A program made the position numbers and the translations under genes. Below the pieces are notes generated by a model that saw nothing but the letters and a program-made list of their open reading frames with translations, did no database searches and was not told the DNA's origin. Source: an uncultured Gammaproteobacteria bacterium (GTDB taxonomy: Bacteria; Pseudomonadota; Gammaproteobacteria; Steroidobacterales; Foliamicaceae). From it: a stretch of 64,000 nucleotides of DNA. The stretch's first letter is position 1. Every line of letters starts with the position of its first letter. This document shows, piece by piece, positions 1-7,505 of this stretch. The stretch is taken from positions 2,522,129 through 2,586,128 of the forward strand of contig OX639965.1 in the NCBI GenBank assembly GCA_951828235.1, given 5' to 3'.

Positions 1-1437
1 CCAGCAAGGCGCTATCGCCTTCCTTGCGAGCGATCAGCAGCAGGCGCCGCTGCTTGCGCTGCCGGTCGCCCGGCTGATCCAGCAGGGTCAGCAGGGTTTC
101 CTCACTGACCGCCTCAAGGCGATTGGACATAGCTTCGTCCCAGCCGCTGCGAGCCGCCATTTTGCGTAGGAACTTCATGATCAGGGGCAGGGCGGTCACG
201 CCTAGTTCGGACTGCATGCGGAAGCGCCGCGGCGATGTCCATTCCAGGAACAGCGTCATCAGCATGGCCGTCAGTCCGCCGGCGGTCATGCCGTTCTCGA
301 GCATGCCGCCGGCAAATTCCGAGAAGAACCCGGGGGCGATGGCGCCGGCTTGAAAGGCCGTGCCCACCCAGAAGGAAACTCCGCACACAAGGCCGTTGCG
401 GTAGTTCATGCCTTCCTGCAACACCAGCTTGATTCCCACAATGAAGAGCAGGGCCAGCAGGAAGATGATGTAGGCGCCTACCACCGGCGCGGGAATGGCC
501 AGGATCAGCGCCAGCAACTTGGGCAGCAGGGCCGCCACGATGAACACTCCGCCCGCGGCGATTCCTACCCTGCGCGCCGCCACGCCGGTCAGTTCCGTCA
601 CCGAAACGCTGGTGGAGTAAGTTGTGTTGGGAACGGTGCCCGCCAGGCCGGACAGGAGATTGCCCACGCCGTCCGCCGAGACCGCGCCCTGAACCGATCG
701 GAAGTCGGCCGCCTGCGGCTCGCGCCGGGACACCCTCTGTATGGCCAGCGCATCACCAATGGTTTCCGTCGCGCCCACCAGGGTGGCGAAAATAAAGGCC
801 GGCAGCAACGCCCAGAAGGCAGGTCCGAAGCTCAGGTCCAGGCCCGGCCATTGCGCGTCGGGCAGTCCAAACCAACCTGCCGAGGCTACGCGGCCGAAGT
901 CGTACAGCCCGAAGTAAGCGGCCGCCGCTGCCCCGGCGATCACGCCGATTACCGGCGCCCACAGGTGCAATACGGCATTGCCCCGCAGCGCTATCAGGCA
1001 GATCACCCCAATGGTGATGAAGGCGCTCACCGGCGCCGCAACAGCGACAGGCGGCGGGACAGCAGAAACTGGAACAGCGAAGAGACAACCACCAGGGAAG
1101 CCATCAGTCCGGGTCCGCCCCTGGCCAGGGCGGCGATGCACACGGCGATGAATGTTGCGGACGTGCCCATCACAAGGACGTGCCCCGACCCGATCCGCCC
1201 CAGGCGAACGGCCTGCAATATGGTGCAGACTCCGCTGATTCCCACTGCCGCAAACACGGCCCAGGCGAGGTAGGATTCGCTACCGCCGCCGCCTCGTATC
1301 ACGATGGCCGGGGTAAGCACGATGCCGGCCAGGCACAGCACCGCGAATTGCAGACCCAGGCCCAGCGCCAGCGGCGGCGGCAGCTTGTCGTCCGGCTCGT
1401 AAAGAACCCTGGCGGCGTGGCTTGCGTCAGTGGTCAT
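1..1437 (-). pseudogene. NCS2 (xanthine/uracil-type) permease, frameshifted, open at left edge
   Basis: This is an inner-membrane nucleobase:cation symporter of the NCS2 family. Residues 1-136 (start ATG at 1437) give the hydrophobic N-terminal half up to LSRRLSLLRR. That frame stops at 1027-1029, while a frame shifted by one base (from about 1040 leftwards) stays open to the window edge. It continues with AFITIGVICLIAL, the family's ATETIGD-type stretch, VVGAYIIF and a further hydrophobic segment. The two halves fit together as one protein, so a single missing base near 1030-1040 broke the gene, or the assembly has an error there. After the permease core about 65 residues run on (GWDEAMSNRLEAVSEETLLTLL and beyond) that resemble the start of an HATPase_c_2/anti-sigma-type domain; that part is inference. 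The C-terminus is not in the window. Confidence 0.8.
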
Positions 1438-1640
1438 CGCCTGGTCCGGCTAACGCCTACCTGCCCGGCAGCCGCCTGATGGTCAGCGACGCCGACCAGT
1501 TCCGAATGGCGCAGCCGAGCCCGGCAAGGGCAGAAAAATATCGCATGGCCAGCTCCCCCGAAGCGCAGGCCGCAATGTGCGGACAGCGAGGCAATGCTAA
1601 CACTGCTGATCCAGGCTCACAGCGGTCACGCAGGCTGGCT
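1438..1640. other. Gap between smpB and the NCS2 permease
   Basis: This 203-bp stretch upstream of the permease start holds no recognisable RNA gene, riboswitch or terminator. In particular, no tmRNA gene is visible next to smpB. Confidence 0.5.
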
Positions 1641-2120
1641 TCAGGAGCGGCCCTGCGCCGTGTGGCGAGCAAGTCTCTGCTTCTCGCGCGCCCAGTCGCG
1701 TTCCTGATCCAGGCGCCGCTTGTCATACTGTTTGCGGCCCCGTCCCAGGCCCACGCGCAGCTTGGCCTTTGATCCGGCCCAGAAAAGGACCAGCGGCACC
1801 AGTGTCAATCCCCGCTGTTGCACTTTTCCGGCCAGGCGGTCGATCTGGTTGCGGTGCAGGAGGAGCTTGCGGCTGCGGTCTGGTACCGGCGGCGGGTGGG
1901 CGCTGGCGTTCGGCAGCGGCGAAAAGTTGGCGCCGGTGAGCCAGGCTTCGCGGTCGCGGATAGCAACGTAGGCCTCCGCAAGGCTGGCGCGGTTGGCGCG
2001 CAGGGCCTTTACCTCCCATCCCAGCAGCGCGAGCCCGGCGTCGAGTTCCTCGATGATCTCGAAATTGCGGTAGGCCCGCCGATTTGCCGCAATGCGGCCC
2101 GGTTGTGGTTTGCGTGCCAT
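1641..2120 (-). CDS. smpB: SsrA-binding protein SmpB
   Basis: SmpB binds tmRNA and delivers it to stalled ribosomes in trans-translation. The 159-residue product has the family hallmarks: an N-terminal NRRAYRNFEIIEELDAGLAL stretch, GWEVKALRANRASLAEAYV, the HRNQIDRLAGKVQQRGLTLVPL segment, and a basic C-terminal tail (KQYDKRRLDQERDWAREKQR). The frame is open upstream to 2234, but the start at 2120 (MARKPQPGRIA) matches the usual family N-terminus and length. The gene is divergent from ratA, a conserved gammaproteobacterial arrangement. No tmRNA gene was seen beside it. Confidence 0.95.
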   Translation of the reverse strand: MARKPQPGRIAANRRAYRNFEIIEELDAGLALLGWEVKALRANRASLAEAYVAIRDREAWLTGANFSPLPNASAHPPPVPDRSRKLLLHRNQIDRLAGKVQQRGLTLVPLVLFWAGSKAKLRVGLGRGRKQYDKRRLDQERDWAREKQRLARHTAQGRS

Positions 2121-2259
2121 GGTTGTGTGGTCGTGAGTTGCAGGGAGCGCCCCGGCCAGGGCAGTAGAATAACGCGCCAGCGCGCAGATCGCGCGGTTTG
2201 CAGGGCCCTGACGCCGGCTGAAACCACGTGTCATTCAGGTAAAAGACACCAGGTAAGGA

Positions 2260-2697
2260 ATGCGTGAAATCTCCAGAGAGGCCTTGACACCCGGTTCGCC
2301 CGAGACTGTTTTCGACCTGGTGGCCGCGGTGGAGGACTACCCGGGCTTTCTGCGTGGCTGCGCCGGCGCCGAGATTCACCGTCAGGACGAGAAGGAGGCG
2401 CTCGCCAGCCTGGACCTGAAAGGCGGGGTATTCCGGCAGCGCCTGACCACGCTGAACCGCATGGAGCGGCCGCGGCGGCTGGTAATGAAGTTGAGCGACG
2501 GACCGTTTCGCCATTTGCGCGGAGAGTGGCGGTTTGAGCCCGCCGGCAAGGGCTGCCGCGTTTCGCTCCGGATTGAGTTCGAGTTCTCCAGCAGGGCCCA
2601 GGATCTCCTGCTCCGCGGGAGCTTCGAGGCGCTGTGCGACCGCCTGGTTCAGGACTTTCTCCATCGGGCGCGGCAGCTCGCATCGCGGCGTGGCTGA
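2260..2697 (+). CDS. ratA: RatA-family START-domain protein
   Basis: This 145-residue protein belongs to the RatA/Coq10 group of the START/polyketide-cyclase fold. RatA is described in E. coli as a toxin that blocks 70S ribosome assembly, while relatives bind ubiquinone; which role applies here cannot be read from sequence. Visible family marks are SPETVFDLVAAVEDYPGFLRGC near the N-terminus, LRGEWRFEPAGKGCRVSL in the middle, and the C-terminal helix FEALCDRLVQDFLHRA. A short purine-rich stretch (GGTAAGGA) precedes the ATG. It overlaps the next gene (RnfH family) by 8 bases, the usual ratA-ratB/rnfH pairing. Confidence 0.9.
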   Translation: MREISREALTPGSPETVFDLVAAVEDYPGFLRGCAGAEIHRQDEKEALASLDLKGGVFRQRLTTLNRMERPRRLVMKLSDGPFRHLRGEWRFEPAGKGCRVSLRIEFEFSSRAQDLLLRGSFEALCDRLVQDFLHRARQLASRRG

Positions 2698-2965
2698 GGA
2701 AATCGCCGTTGAAGTGAGTTACGCCGTGCCGGGCGCGCAGCGTGTGCTGTCGCTGCGCCTGCCCGCCGGGTGCACAGCCCGCCGCGCGGTCGCGCTTTCC
2801 GGCATCCACGCGCTGTTTCCCGAGATCGACCCTGCGAATTGCCCGCTCGGCGTGTTCGGAACGGTGGTCGGGGATGAATACGGGCTGGCGGAGGGCGACC
2901 GGCTGGAAGTGTACCGGCCGTTGGAAAACGATCCGATGGAGGCACGGCGTCTGGCGGCGAAGTAG
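2690..2965 (+). CDS. rnfH: RnfH (RatB/UPF0125) family protein
   Basis: The product is a 91-residue ubiquitin-like-fold protein of unknown biochemical role that habitually follows ratA. I place the start at GTG 2690 (VAEEIAVEVSYAVPG), overlapping the ratA end by 8 bases; the frame has an ATG further upstream (2534), but that would lie deep inside ratA. The family signature is clear at the C-terminus: GLAEGDRLEVYRPLENDPMEARR. Translational coupling with ratA is likely given the overlap and the absence of an intergenic promoter. Confidence 0.88.
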   Translation: MAEEIAVEVSYAVPGAQRVLSLRLPAGCTARRAVALSGIHALFPEIDPANCPLGVFGTVVGDEYGLAEGDRLEVYRPLENDPMEARRLAAK

Positions 2966-3009
2966 CTCCTGAAAGTGGCGGCACTGCCTCGACGGTGTCC
3001 CGCCTTCCA

Positions 3010-3032
3010 CGAGGGGGGACGCCTTCGCTCCC
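3010..3032 (+). repeat. 22-bp palindromic repeat, copy 1 (diverged)
   Basis: This is the most diverged of four copies of a short GC-rich palindrome. It reads CGAGGGGGGACGCC followed by TTCGCTCCC, one base shorter and one mismatch away from the reverse complement of the copies at 25433 and 26385. It lies in the 246-bp gene-free stretch between rnfH and bamE, just outside the larger inverted-repeat element at 3050-3215. Confidence 0.55.
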
Positions 3033-3049
3033 CGGACGGGTGTTCCGGC

Positions 3050-3215
3050 CTAGCAGCCCGTGGCACAAGCCCCGCTGCATTCGACCGGCGATCCATCCCG
3101 CCTGGACTGCGTTGCTCGTCGCTTGCATATGCCCGATATGCGCGCTCCTCGCGCCTTGCCAGGCGGGCGTCTCGCCAGTCTCGGTGCGACGCGGGGTTTT
3201 GCCACGGGCTGCTAG
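3050..3215. repeat. 166-bp MITE-like inverted-repeat element
   Basis: The two ends are perfect 16-base inverted repeats: CTAGCAGCCCGTGGCA at 3050-3065 and TGCCACGGGCTGCTAG at 3200-3215. Pairing continues inwards with mismatches for roughly 60 bases per arm, each arm containing CCCGCCTGG. The centre (about 3124-3140) is itself a hairpin, GCATAT-GCCCG-ATATGC. No transposase is encoded, so a non-autonomous miniature element or large REP-type sequence fits best. Its right end covers the bamE stop codon (TAG, read on the minus strand at 3212-3214). No second full copy was seen in the window. Confidence 0.75.
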
Positions 3216-3532
3216 CCGCCGGAGATGGGCGTGATTTCTATGGAACTGACGCCTTCTTCGGAGAATTCGATCACGACGATGCGGCGCTCGCTTTCGAGGG
3301 TCCCGGCGGTAAAAACGTAGTCCCAGCGTTCGGCGTGAAACGGGTCGCTGACGGTTGGCGTGCCCAGCAGATAAGCGACCTGCTCGCGGGTCATTCCGAT
3401 CTCGACCTTGTCGATATCGCCGGGGTCCGTGATCCAGCCCTGGTAGATGCTGACCTTGTAGACGCAGCCGGCCAGCAGTGCTCCTGCCGCGGCGATCAGG
3501 ACCAGGCTGCGCCGGAAAATACGAGGCTTCAT
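3212..3532 (-). CDS. bamE: Outer-membrane assembly lipoprotein BamE (SmpA/OmlA)
   Basis: BamE is a small lipoprotein of the BAM complex that folds outer-membrane beta-barrels. The 106-residue product has a lipoprotein signal with lipobox LLAGC (Cys at about residue 23), then KVSIYQGW, a short IDKVEIGMTREQVAYLLGTP motif and WDYVF, all typical of the SmpA/OmlA domain. The gene lies 58 bases downstream of fur at the end of the nadK-recN-fur-bamE series. Its stop codon falls within the terminal repeat of the 3050-3215 element, so the natural C-terminus may have been altered slightly. Confidence 0.93.
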   Translation of the reverse strand: MKPRIFRRSLVLIAAAGALLAGCVYKVSIYQGWITDPGDIDKVEIGMTREQVAYLLGTPTVSDPFHAERWDYVFTAGTLESERRIVVIEFSEEGVSSIEITPISGG

Positions 3533-3590
3533 TGCGGGGGCGGAGTATAGCAGCCGGCCCCTTTCGGCGGCGGCGGCGAAGTCACCGCCG

Positions 3591-3998
3591 TCAACGCCGT
3601 TTTCGCACGTACAGGACCAGGCTGTGGTCGATCAGTTCATATCCCGCCGCGCGCACGACCTCTTCCTGCAGACGCTCGATGTCCTCGTCGACGAACTCCA
3701 TGACCTCGCCGGTATCCACGCAGATCATGTGGTCGTGGTGATCGCCCGAATCGAGCTCGAACACGGAGTGGCCGCTCTCGAAATTGTGTCGCGTTACCAG
3801 TCCCGCCTGTTCGAATTGCGCCAGCACCCGGTAAATCGTCGCCAGCGGAATCTCGTTGTCGTCCGCCGCCAGCTTGAGGTGGATGTCGTCGGCGCTCATG
3901 TGGCGCTCGCTGCTTTGCTCCAGCACCCGAAATATGGCGAGCCGCGGCTGGGTGACCTTTAGCCCCACCGCCTGAAGGTTCTTGCGCGGGATGCTCAC
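3591..3998 (-). CDS. fur: Ferric uptake regulator Fur
   Basis: Fur is an Fe(II)-dependent dimeric repressor of iron-uptake genes. The 135-residue product shows the winged-helix part (GLKVTQPRLAIFRVLEQSS, HMSADDIHLKL, IPLATIYRVLAQFEQAGLV) and the metal-binding hinge (ESGHSVFEL, HHDHMICVDTGEVMEF). Only one cysteine is present in the region where E. coli Fur has a CxxC; the second position is Thr. This single-Cys form is known in other gammaproteobacteria such as Pseudomonas. The start overlaps the recN stop by 4 bases, which implies coupled translation. Sequence alone favours Fur over Zur because of the HHDH motif and missing CxxC pairs. Confidence 0.93.
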   Translation of the reverse strand: MSIPRKNLQAVGLKVTQPRLAIFRVLEQSSERHMSADDIHLKLAADDNEIPLATIYRVLAQFEQAGLVTRHNFESGHSVFELDSGDHHDHMICVDTGEVMEFVDEDIERLQEEVVRAAGYELIDHSLVLYVRKRR

Positions 3999-5704
3999 TT
4001 GCCCGCCCCCTCCGCGCCCGCAGGCAGACCGGTGCCGGCCGGCCCCCGGCCGCGCCCGCGCGCCAGCATTTCTTCGGCATGGGCCAGGGTTCGGGGCGTG
4101 ATTTCCATGCCCCCAAGCATACGCGCAACTTCCCTTATCCGTTCGTTCTCCTTCAATTGAGCGGACAGTGTTCGCGTGCCGCCGTCGCGCACGACCTTGC
4201 TGACCCTGATCTGGCGGTCGGCCTGGCTGGCGACCTGCGGAAGGTGGGTCACGCAGAGCACCTGGCCCCGCTCACCGAGTTCCGCCAGACCGGCGCCCAC
4301 CACTTCGGCCACCCGGCCGCCGATCCCGGAGTCGACCTCATCGAAGATCATGGTCGGCGGCTGTCTGGCGCCGACCGCCGCAAGCTGTATGGCCAGCCCG
4401 ATCCGGGCCAGTTCGCCGCCCGAGGCGCAACTCGCCAGCGGACGGGCGGCCTGTCCGGGATTGAGCGCCACGAGAAACTCCACGCGGTCGCTTCCCCTGC
4501 GCCCGGGCGCCTTTGCTTCGCCGAACCGCACGGAAAGCGATCCGCCTTCCATGGCCAGCCCCTGCATGCGATCGGAAATCGCCTGCTCAAATCCCTTTGC
4601 GGCGCGCTCGCGGGCCCGGGACAGTCCGGCGGCGCCTTTCTTCGTATCCCGCTCCAGTTCCCGCCTGCGCTCCAGCGCGCGCGAAAGCCGGTCATCCAGC
4701 GACTGCAGGCTTTCCTTTTCGGCCTTGAGCTCCGCGGCGAGCTCCGGCAATTCCTCCTGGCTGCGGCCGTGCTTGCGGGCCACGGCCAGCAGCGCCTGCC
4801 GACGTTGCTCCACTTCGTCAAGGTTGCTTTCCCCTTCCTCAAGGTCCATGCCGACGCGCCGGATCGACGCGACCGCTTCTTCCACCAGCACCTCCGATTC
4901 GCTGAGCAGCCGGGCCGCCTCCTTCAGCCCCGGCTCGAAGTCACCGGCGCTCTCCAGCGCCTGGCGGGCGGATGCCAGCGCGCCGCCGGCCGAGTGCTCG
5001 TTCTCGCGTAGCGCGTCAAGGGCGCTGGCCGCGGCCTCAAGCAAACGGGCCCGGTTGGCCAGGCGCATGCGCACACGATCCAGTTCCTCCAGTTCGCCGG
5101 CTTGCGGATTGAGCGCTTCGAGTTCGCCGATCCAGCTGTCCAGCAGGTCCAGGCGGGCGGCGCGTTCCCCGGCGCGCTGCTGCAGGGATTCGCAATCGCG
5201 CTCGGCTTCCCGCAGGGCCGTGTAGCAAGCAGAAAACTCCTCCACGGCTTCGGCGAGCCCGCCGAATTCGTCGAGTATGCGCAGTTGCGCTCCGGTATGA
5301 AGCAACGCCTGGTGCGCCTTCTGCCCGCAAATGTCGACGAGACAGGCGCCCAGTTCGCGCAGGCGACGGGCGGTCACCGGCACGCCGTTCAGGGAGCCGC
5401 GCGAGCGGCCGTCGGCCCGGATGACGCGCCGCATGATGCATTCCTCGGCCAGGTCGTAATCCCCGGCCCAGGATGGCAGCGGCGTTGCGGGCGATATCTC
5501 GAAACAGGCGGTGATGTCCGCCTGCGTTTCGCCGGTGCGAACCTGGTTCGAGTCCGCGCGTTCGCCCGTGGCCAGCGACAGCGCCTCCACGAGTATCGAC
5601 TTTCCTGCCCCGGTCTCCCCGGTCAGCACGGTGAAGCCGGGCTCCATGTCCAGTTCGGCGGTATCCACCACCGCCAGGTTTCGAATGGCCAGGTGGGTCA
5701 GCAC
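3995..5704 (-). CDS. recN: DNA repair protein RecN
   Basis: RecN is a cytoplasmic SMC-like ATPase used in double-strand-break repair. The 569-residue product has Walker A GETGAGKS at residues 29-36, a long Ala/Glu/Arg-rich coiled-coil middle (about 150-370), and near the C-terminus the ABC signature region (LASCASGGELARIGLAI) followed by Walker B IFDEVDSGIGG and the CVTHLPQVAS switch. Length matches the family. It sits 24 bases after nadK and overlaps fur by 4 bases, so all belong to one minus-strand transcription unit. Confidence 0.96.
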   Translation of the reverse strand: MLTHLAIRNLAVVDTAELDMEPGFTVLTGETGAGKSILVEALSLATGERADSNQVRTGETQADITACFEISPATPLPSWAGDYDLAEECIMRRVIRADGRSRGSLNGVPVTARRLRELGACLVDICGQKAHQALLHTGAQLRILDEFGGLAEAVEEFSACYTALREAERDCESLQQRAGERAARLDLLDSWIGELEALNPQAGELEELDRVRMRLANRARLLEAAASALDALRENEHSAGGALASARQALESAGDFEPGLKEAARLLSESEVLVEEAVASIRRVGMDLEEGESNLDEVEQRRQALLAVARKHGRSQEELPELAAELKAEKESLQSLDDRLSRALERRRELERDTKKGAAGLSRARERAAKGFEQAISDRMQGLAMEGGSLSVRFGEAKAPGRRGSDRVEFLVALNPGQAARPLASCASGGELARIGLAIQLAAVGARQPPTMIFDEVDSGIGGRVAEVVGAGLAELGERGQVLCVTHLPQVASQADRQIRVSKVVRDGGTRTLSAQLKENERIREVARMLGGMEITPRTLAHAEEMLARGRGRGPAGTGLPAGAEGAGK

Positions 5705-5728
5705 GGGCGCGGGGTGCGTCTGCCGGCG

Positions 5729-6592
5729 CTAGCCGCCGCCTTGCGTGGCCGGCCCCTTGGCCCAGTTAAGCTTCTCGCGCAGCACCGAGAAATAGTTGTA
5801 ATCCGAAGGATGGATCAGCTTGAGCCGGCGGGAGAAACGGGACACGTGCAGGGTCTGCCCGTATTCGAGCACGCCCAGATCGACGCCATCGCAGCTCACG
5901 GCCGCCGTTATCCCTGTATCCACCGGAATGGCCAGCGTGAGTTTGGCGGCCCCGGGTATCACCAGCGGCCGGTCGTCCAGCTTGTGCGGACAGATCGGCG
6001 CCAGGACCGTGGCGTCAAGGCGCGGATCAACGATGGGGCCTCCGCAGCTCATGGCGTAGGCGGTGGAGCCGGTGGGCGTGGCGGCGATGAATCCGTCGCC
6101 GCGATGGGTGGCGATATGACGCGCGTCGACGGTGGTGGAGAGTTCCAGAATGCGTGCTCCGCCGCTCCGATGCGCCACGACATCGTTTACCGCCGCGGCG
6201 CGCAGGGCCTTGCCCTTTCTGCGGGTCAGCCTGGCGCTCAGCAGCATGCGGCGTTCCGAGAAATACTGGCCGGCGAGCAGCGCCGACAGTTCGGACTCGA
6301 ATCGCTCCTGCCCCAGGTCGGCCAGAAATCCAAGCCGGCCCAGGTTCACGCCGAGCAGGGGCGTGTCCTCCCGCACGGCGACTTGCGCCGCGCGCAGCAT
6401 GGCGCCGTCCCCGCCCATGGCGATGATCAACTGGGCGTCCTGCGCCGCCGTCAGGTTCTGCTGCCCGTGCGCAAGCGTGGCCGAGCATCCCAGTTCCGTC
6501 AGATGGGACGCCAGTTCGCCGGCTGCCCGCGCGATGGCGCCGTGCCCGTCGCGGGCAAGAATCGCCACCCTTTGAAACTGGATTTTCGGCAT
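5729..6592 (-). CDS. nadK: NAD kinase
   Basis: NadK phosphorylates NAD to NADP in the cytoplasm. The 287-residue product carries the GGDG motif at residues 60-63 (AMGGDGAMLRAAQ), the NLGRLGFLADL segment, and the substrate-binding block DGFIAATPTGSTAYAMSCGGPIV, then PICPHKLDDRPLVIP. All are diagnostic. It is the first gene of the nadK-recN-fur-bamE series and is divergent from grpE, sharing a 130-bp upstream region with it. Confidence 0.96.
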   Translation of the reverse strand: MPKIQFQRVAILARDGHGAIARAAGELASHLTELGCSATLAHGQQNLTAAQDAQLIIAMGGDGAMLRAAQVAVREDTPLLGVNLGRLGFLADLGQERFESELSALLAGQYFSERRMLLSARLTRRKGKALRAAAVNDVVAHRSGGARILELSTTVDARHIATHRGDGFIAATPTGSTAYAMSCGGPIVDPRLDATVLAPICPHKLDDRPLVIPGAAKLTLAIPVDTGITAAVSCDGVDLGVLEYGQTLHVSRFSRRLKLIHPSDYNYFSVLREKLNWAKGPATQGGG

Positions 6593-6635
6593 GAGCAGAA
6601 CCTTTGTTCGTCAGCAATCCGGCAGGCTGGTACAG

Positions 6636-6663
6636 CTTGAAAAAGAGGAATAATGCACCATAG
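6636..6663 (+). promoter_or_regulatory. Sigma-32-type heat-shock promoter upstream of grpE
   Basis: A -35 element CTTGAAA (6636-6642) and a -10 element CACCATAG (6656-6663) are separated by 13 bases. Both the sequence and the spacing fit the enterobacterial sigma-32 consensus (CTTGAA, about 13-17 bases, CCCCATNT). It lies 60 bases before the grpE start in the nadK/grpE divergent region. No CIRCE (HrcA) repeat was seen, which agrees with sigma-32 control. Confidence 0.65.
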
Positions 6664-6722
6664 TACCCCCGCATGGAATACGCAAGGGAGCTAGTCTCCG
6701 GAAAGCAAAGGGGAAACTGCCG

Positions 6723-7292
6723 ATGAGCAAGCGCAAGCATTCCGAAGAGCCGCAAGCCGACAGCACGCCGGATGCGGCGGACGCCGCCGAGGCTGCCGAG
6801 CCGCAGGATCCTGCGAAGGAAATCGAGGGCCTGAAGGCGGCGCTGAACCAACAGCATGAGGCGCACTTGCGCGCGGTGGCGGAAGCCGAAAATGTCCGCC
6901 GGCGTGCGCAAAGGGAAATCAGCGACGCCTATGGGCGCGGCCAGCGGCAGATTGCGCGGGAGCTCCTGGCATCAATAGACAGCCTTGAACTCGGGCTGGT
7001 TTCCGCCGAGGGAGCCACGGCCGACAGTCTGCTGGAAGGACAGCAGGCCACGCTGCGCCAGCTGTTGAAGGCCCTGGAGCAGTTCGGCGTGGAGTCGGTG
7101 GACCCTGACGGCGAACCCTTCGATCCCGAGCGTCACGAGGCAGTCGGCTTGCAGCCGTCCGACACGGTGGATGCCGATTGCGTAATGGCCGTCATGCAAA
7201 AGGGCTATCTCATGCAGGGACGGCTGTTGCGTGCCGCCCGGGTCGTGGTCTGTTCCGGGCCGCCCGCCGCGGAGGACCCGGAAAACGGCTAG
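6723..7292 (+). CDS. grpE: Nucleotide exchange factor GrpE
   Basis: GrpE releases ADP from DnaK and acts as a thermosensor. The 189-residue product has an acidic, Ala-rich N-terminus, a long helix (LRAVAEAENVRRRAQREI), the domain core LLASIDSLELGL, and the C-terminal beta domain (FDPERHEAVGLQPS, GYLMQGRLLRAARVVV). AAAGGGGAAAC precedes the ATG as a modest ribosome-binding site. It is the first gene of the grpE-dnaK-dnaJ chaperone set and has its own heat-shock promoter. Confidence 0.95.
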   Translation: MSKRKHSEEPQADSTPDAADAAEAAEPQDPAKEIEGLKAALNQQHEAHLRAVAEAENVRRRAQREISDAYGRGQRQIARELLASIDSLELGLVSAEGATADSLLEGQQATLRQLLKALEQFGVESVDPDGEPFDPERHEAVGLQPSDTVDADCVMAVMQKGYLMQGRLLRAARVVVCSGPPAAEDPENG

Positions 7293-7293
7293 A

Positions 7294-7363
7294 GCGCGGT
7301 GATGCACCCTTCCTGGCAGGAGCGTCGCGAAGTGGCTCCAGAAGGAAGGGTGCATCGCCGCGC
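7294..7363 (+). repeat. Long stem-loop between grpE and dnaK
   Basis: Bases 7294-7314 and 7343-7363 form a 21-bp inverted repeat with one mismatch (arm core GATGCACCCTTCCT against AGGAAGGGTGCATC), around a 28-base loop. It begins two bases after the grpE stop codon and lies about 70 bases before the dnaK promoter. There is no U-tract, so it may reduce read-through, protect the grpE mRNA 3' end or be an inserted palindromic unit. No second copy was seen in the window. Confidence 0.7.
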
Positions 7364-7432
7364 GGAGGGACGCCGCCAAACAGCCTGCTCAGGCTGGTGC
7401 CAGATCGCGCGCCGCCGCGCGTCGCCGGGCCC

Positions 7433-7461
7433 GTTGAATTGCACGGCCTGAATCCTCATAT
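7433..7461 (+). promoter_or_regulatory. Sigma-32-type promoter upstream of dnaK
   Basis: GTTGAAT (7433-7439) and CCTCATAT (7454-7461) are separated by 14 bases and match the sigma-32 consensus at the TTGAA core and at CCNCATAT. The dnaK ATG follows 44 bases downstream with GGAG as ribosome-binding site. Together with the grpE promoter and the stem-loop between the genes, this suggests that dnaK is transcribed separately from grpE as well as by read-through. Confidence 0.55.
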
Positions 7462-7505
7462 CGGGTATTGGCAACGAATGTGTTGAATTTGATGGAGACT
7501 CACGC

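Noticed and set aside
1438-2260. Possible tmRNA (ssrA) gene next to smpB
   Set aside because: No tRNA-Ala-like ends or tag-peptide frame found.
2995-3234. Open frame of 79 codons across the inverted-repeat element before bamE
   Set aside because: It is made of the repeat arms and carries no protein-like pattern.
5102-6640. Open frame of 512 codons antisense to recN and nadK
   Set aside because: Both genes on the opposite strand are certain; the frame has no family features.
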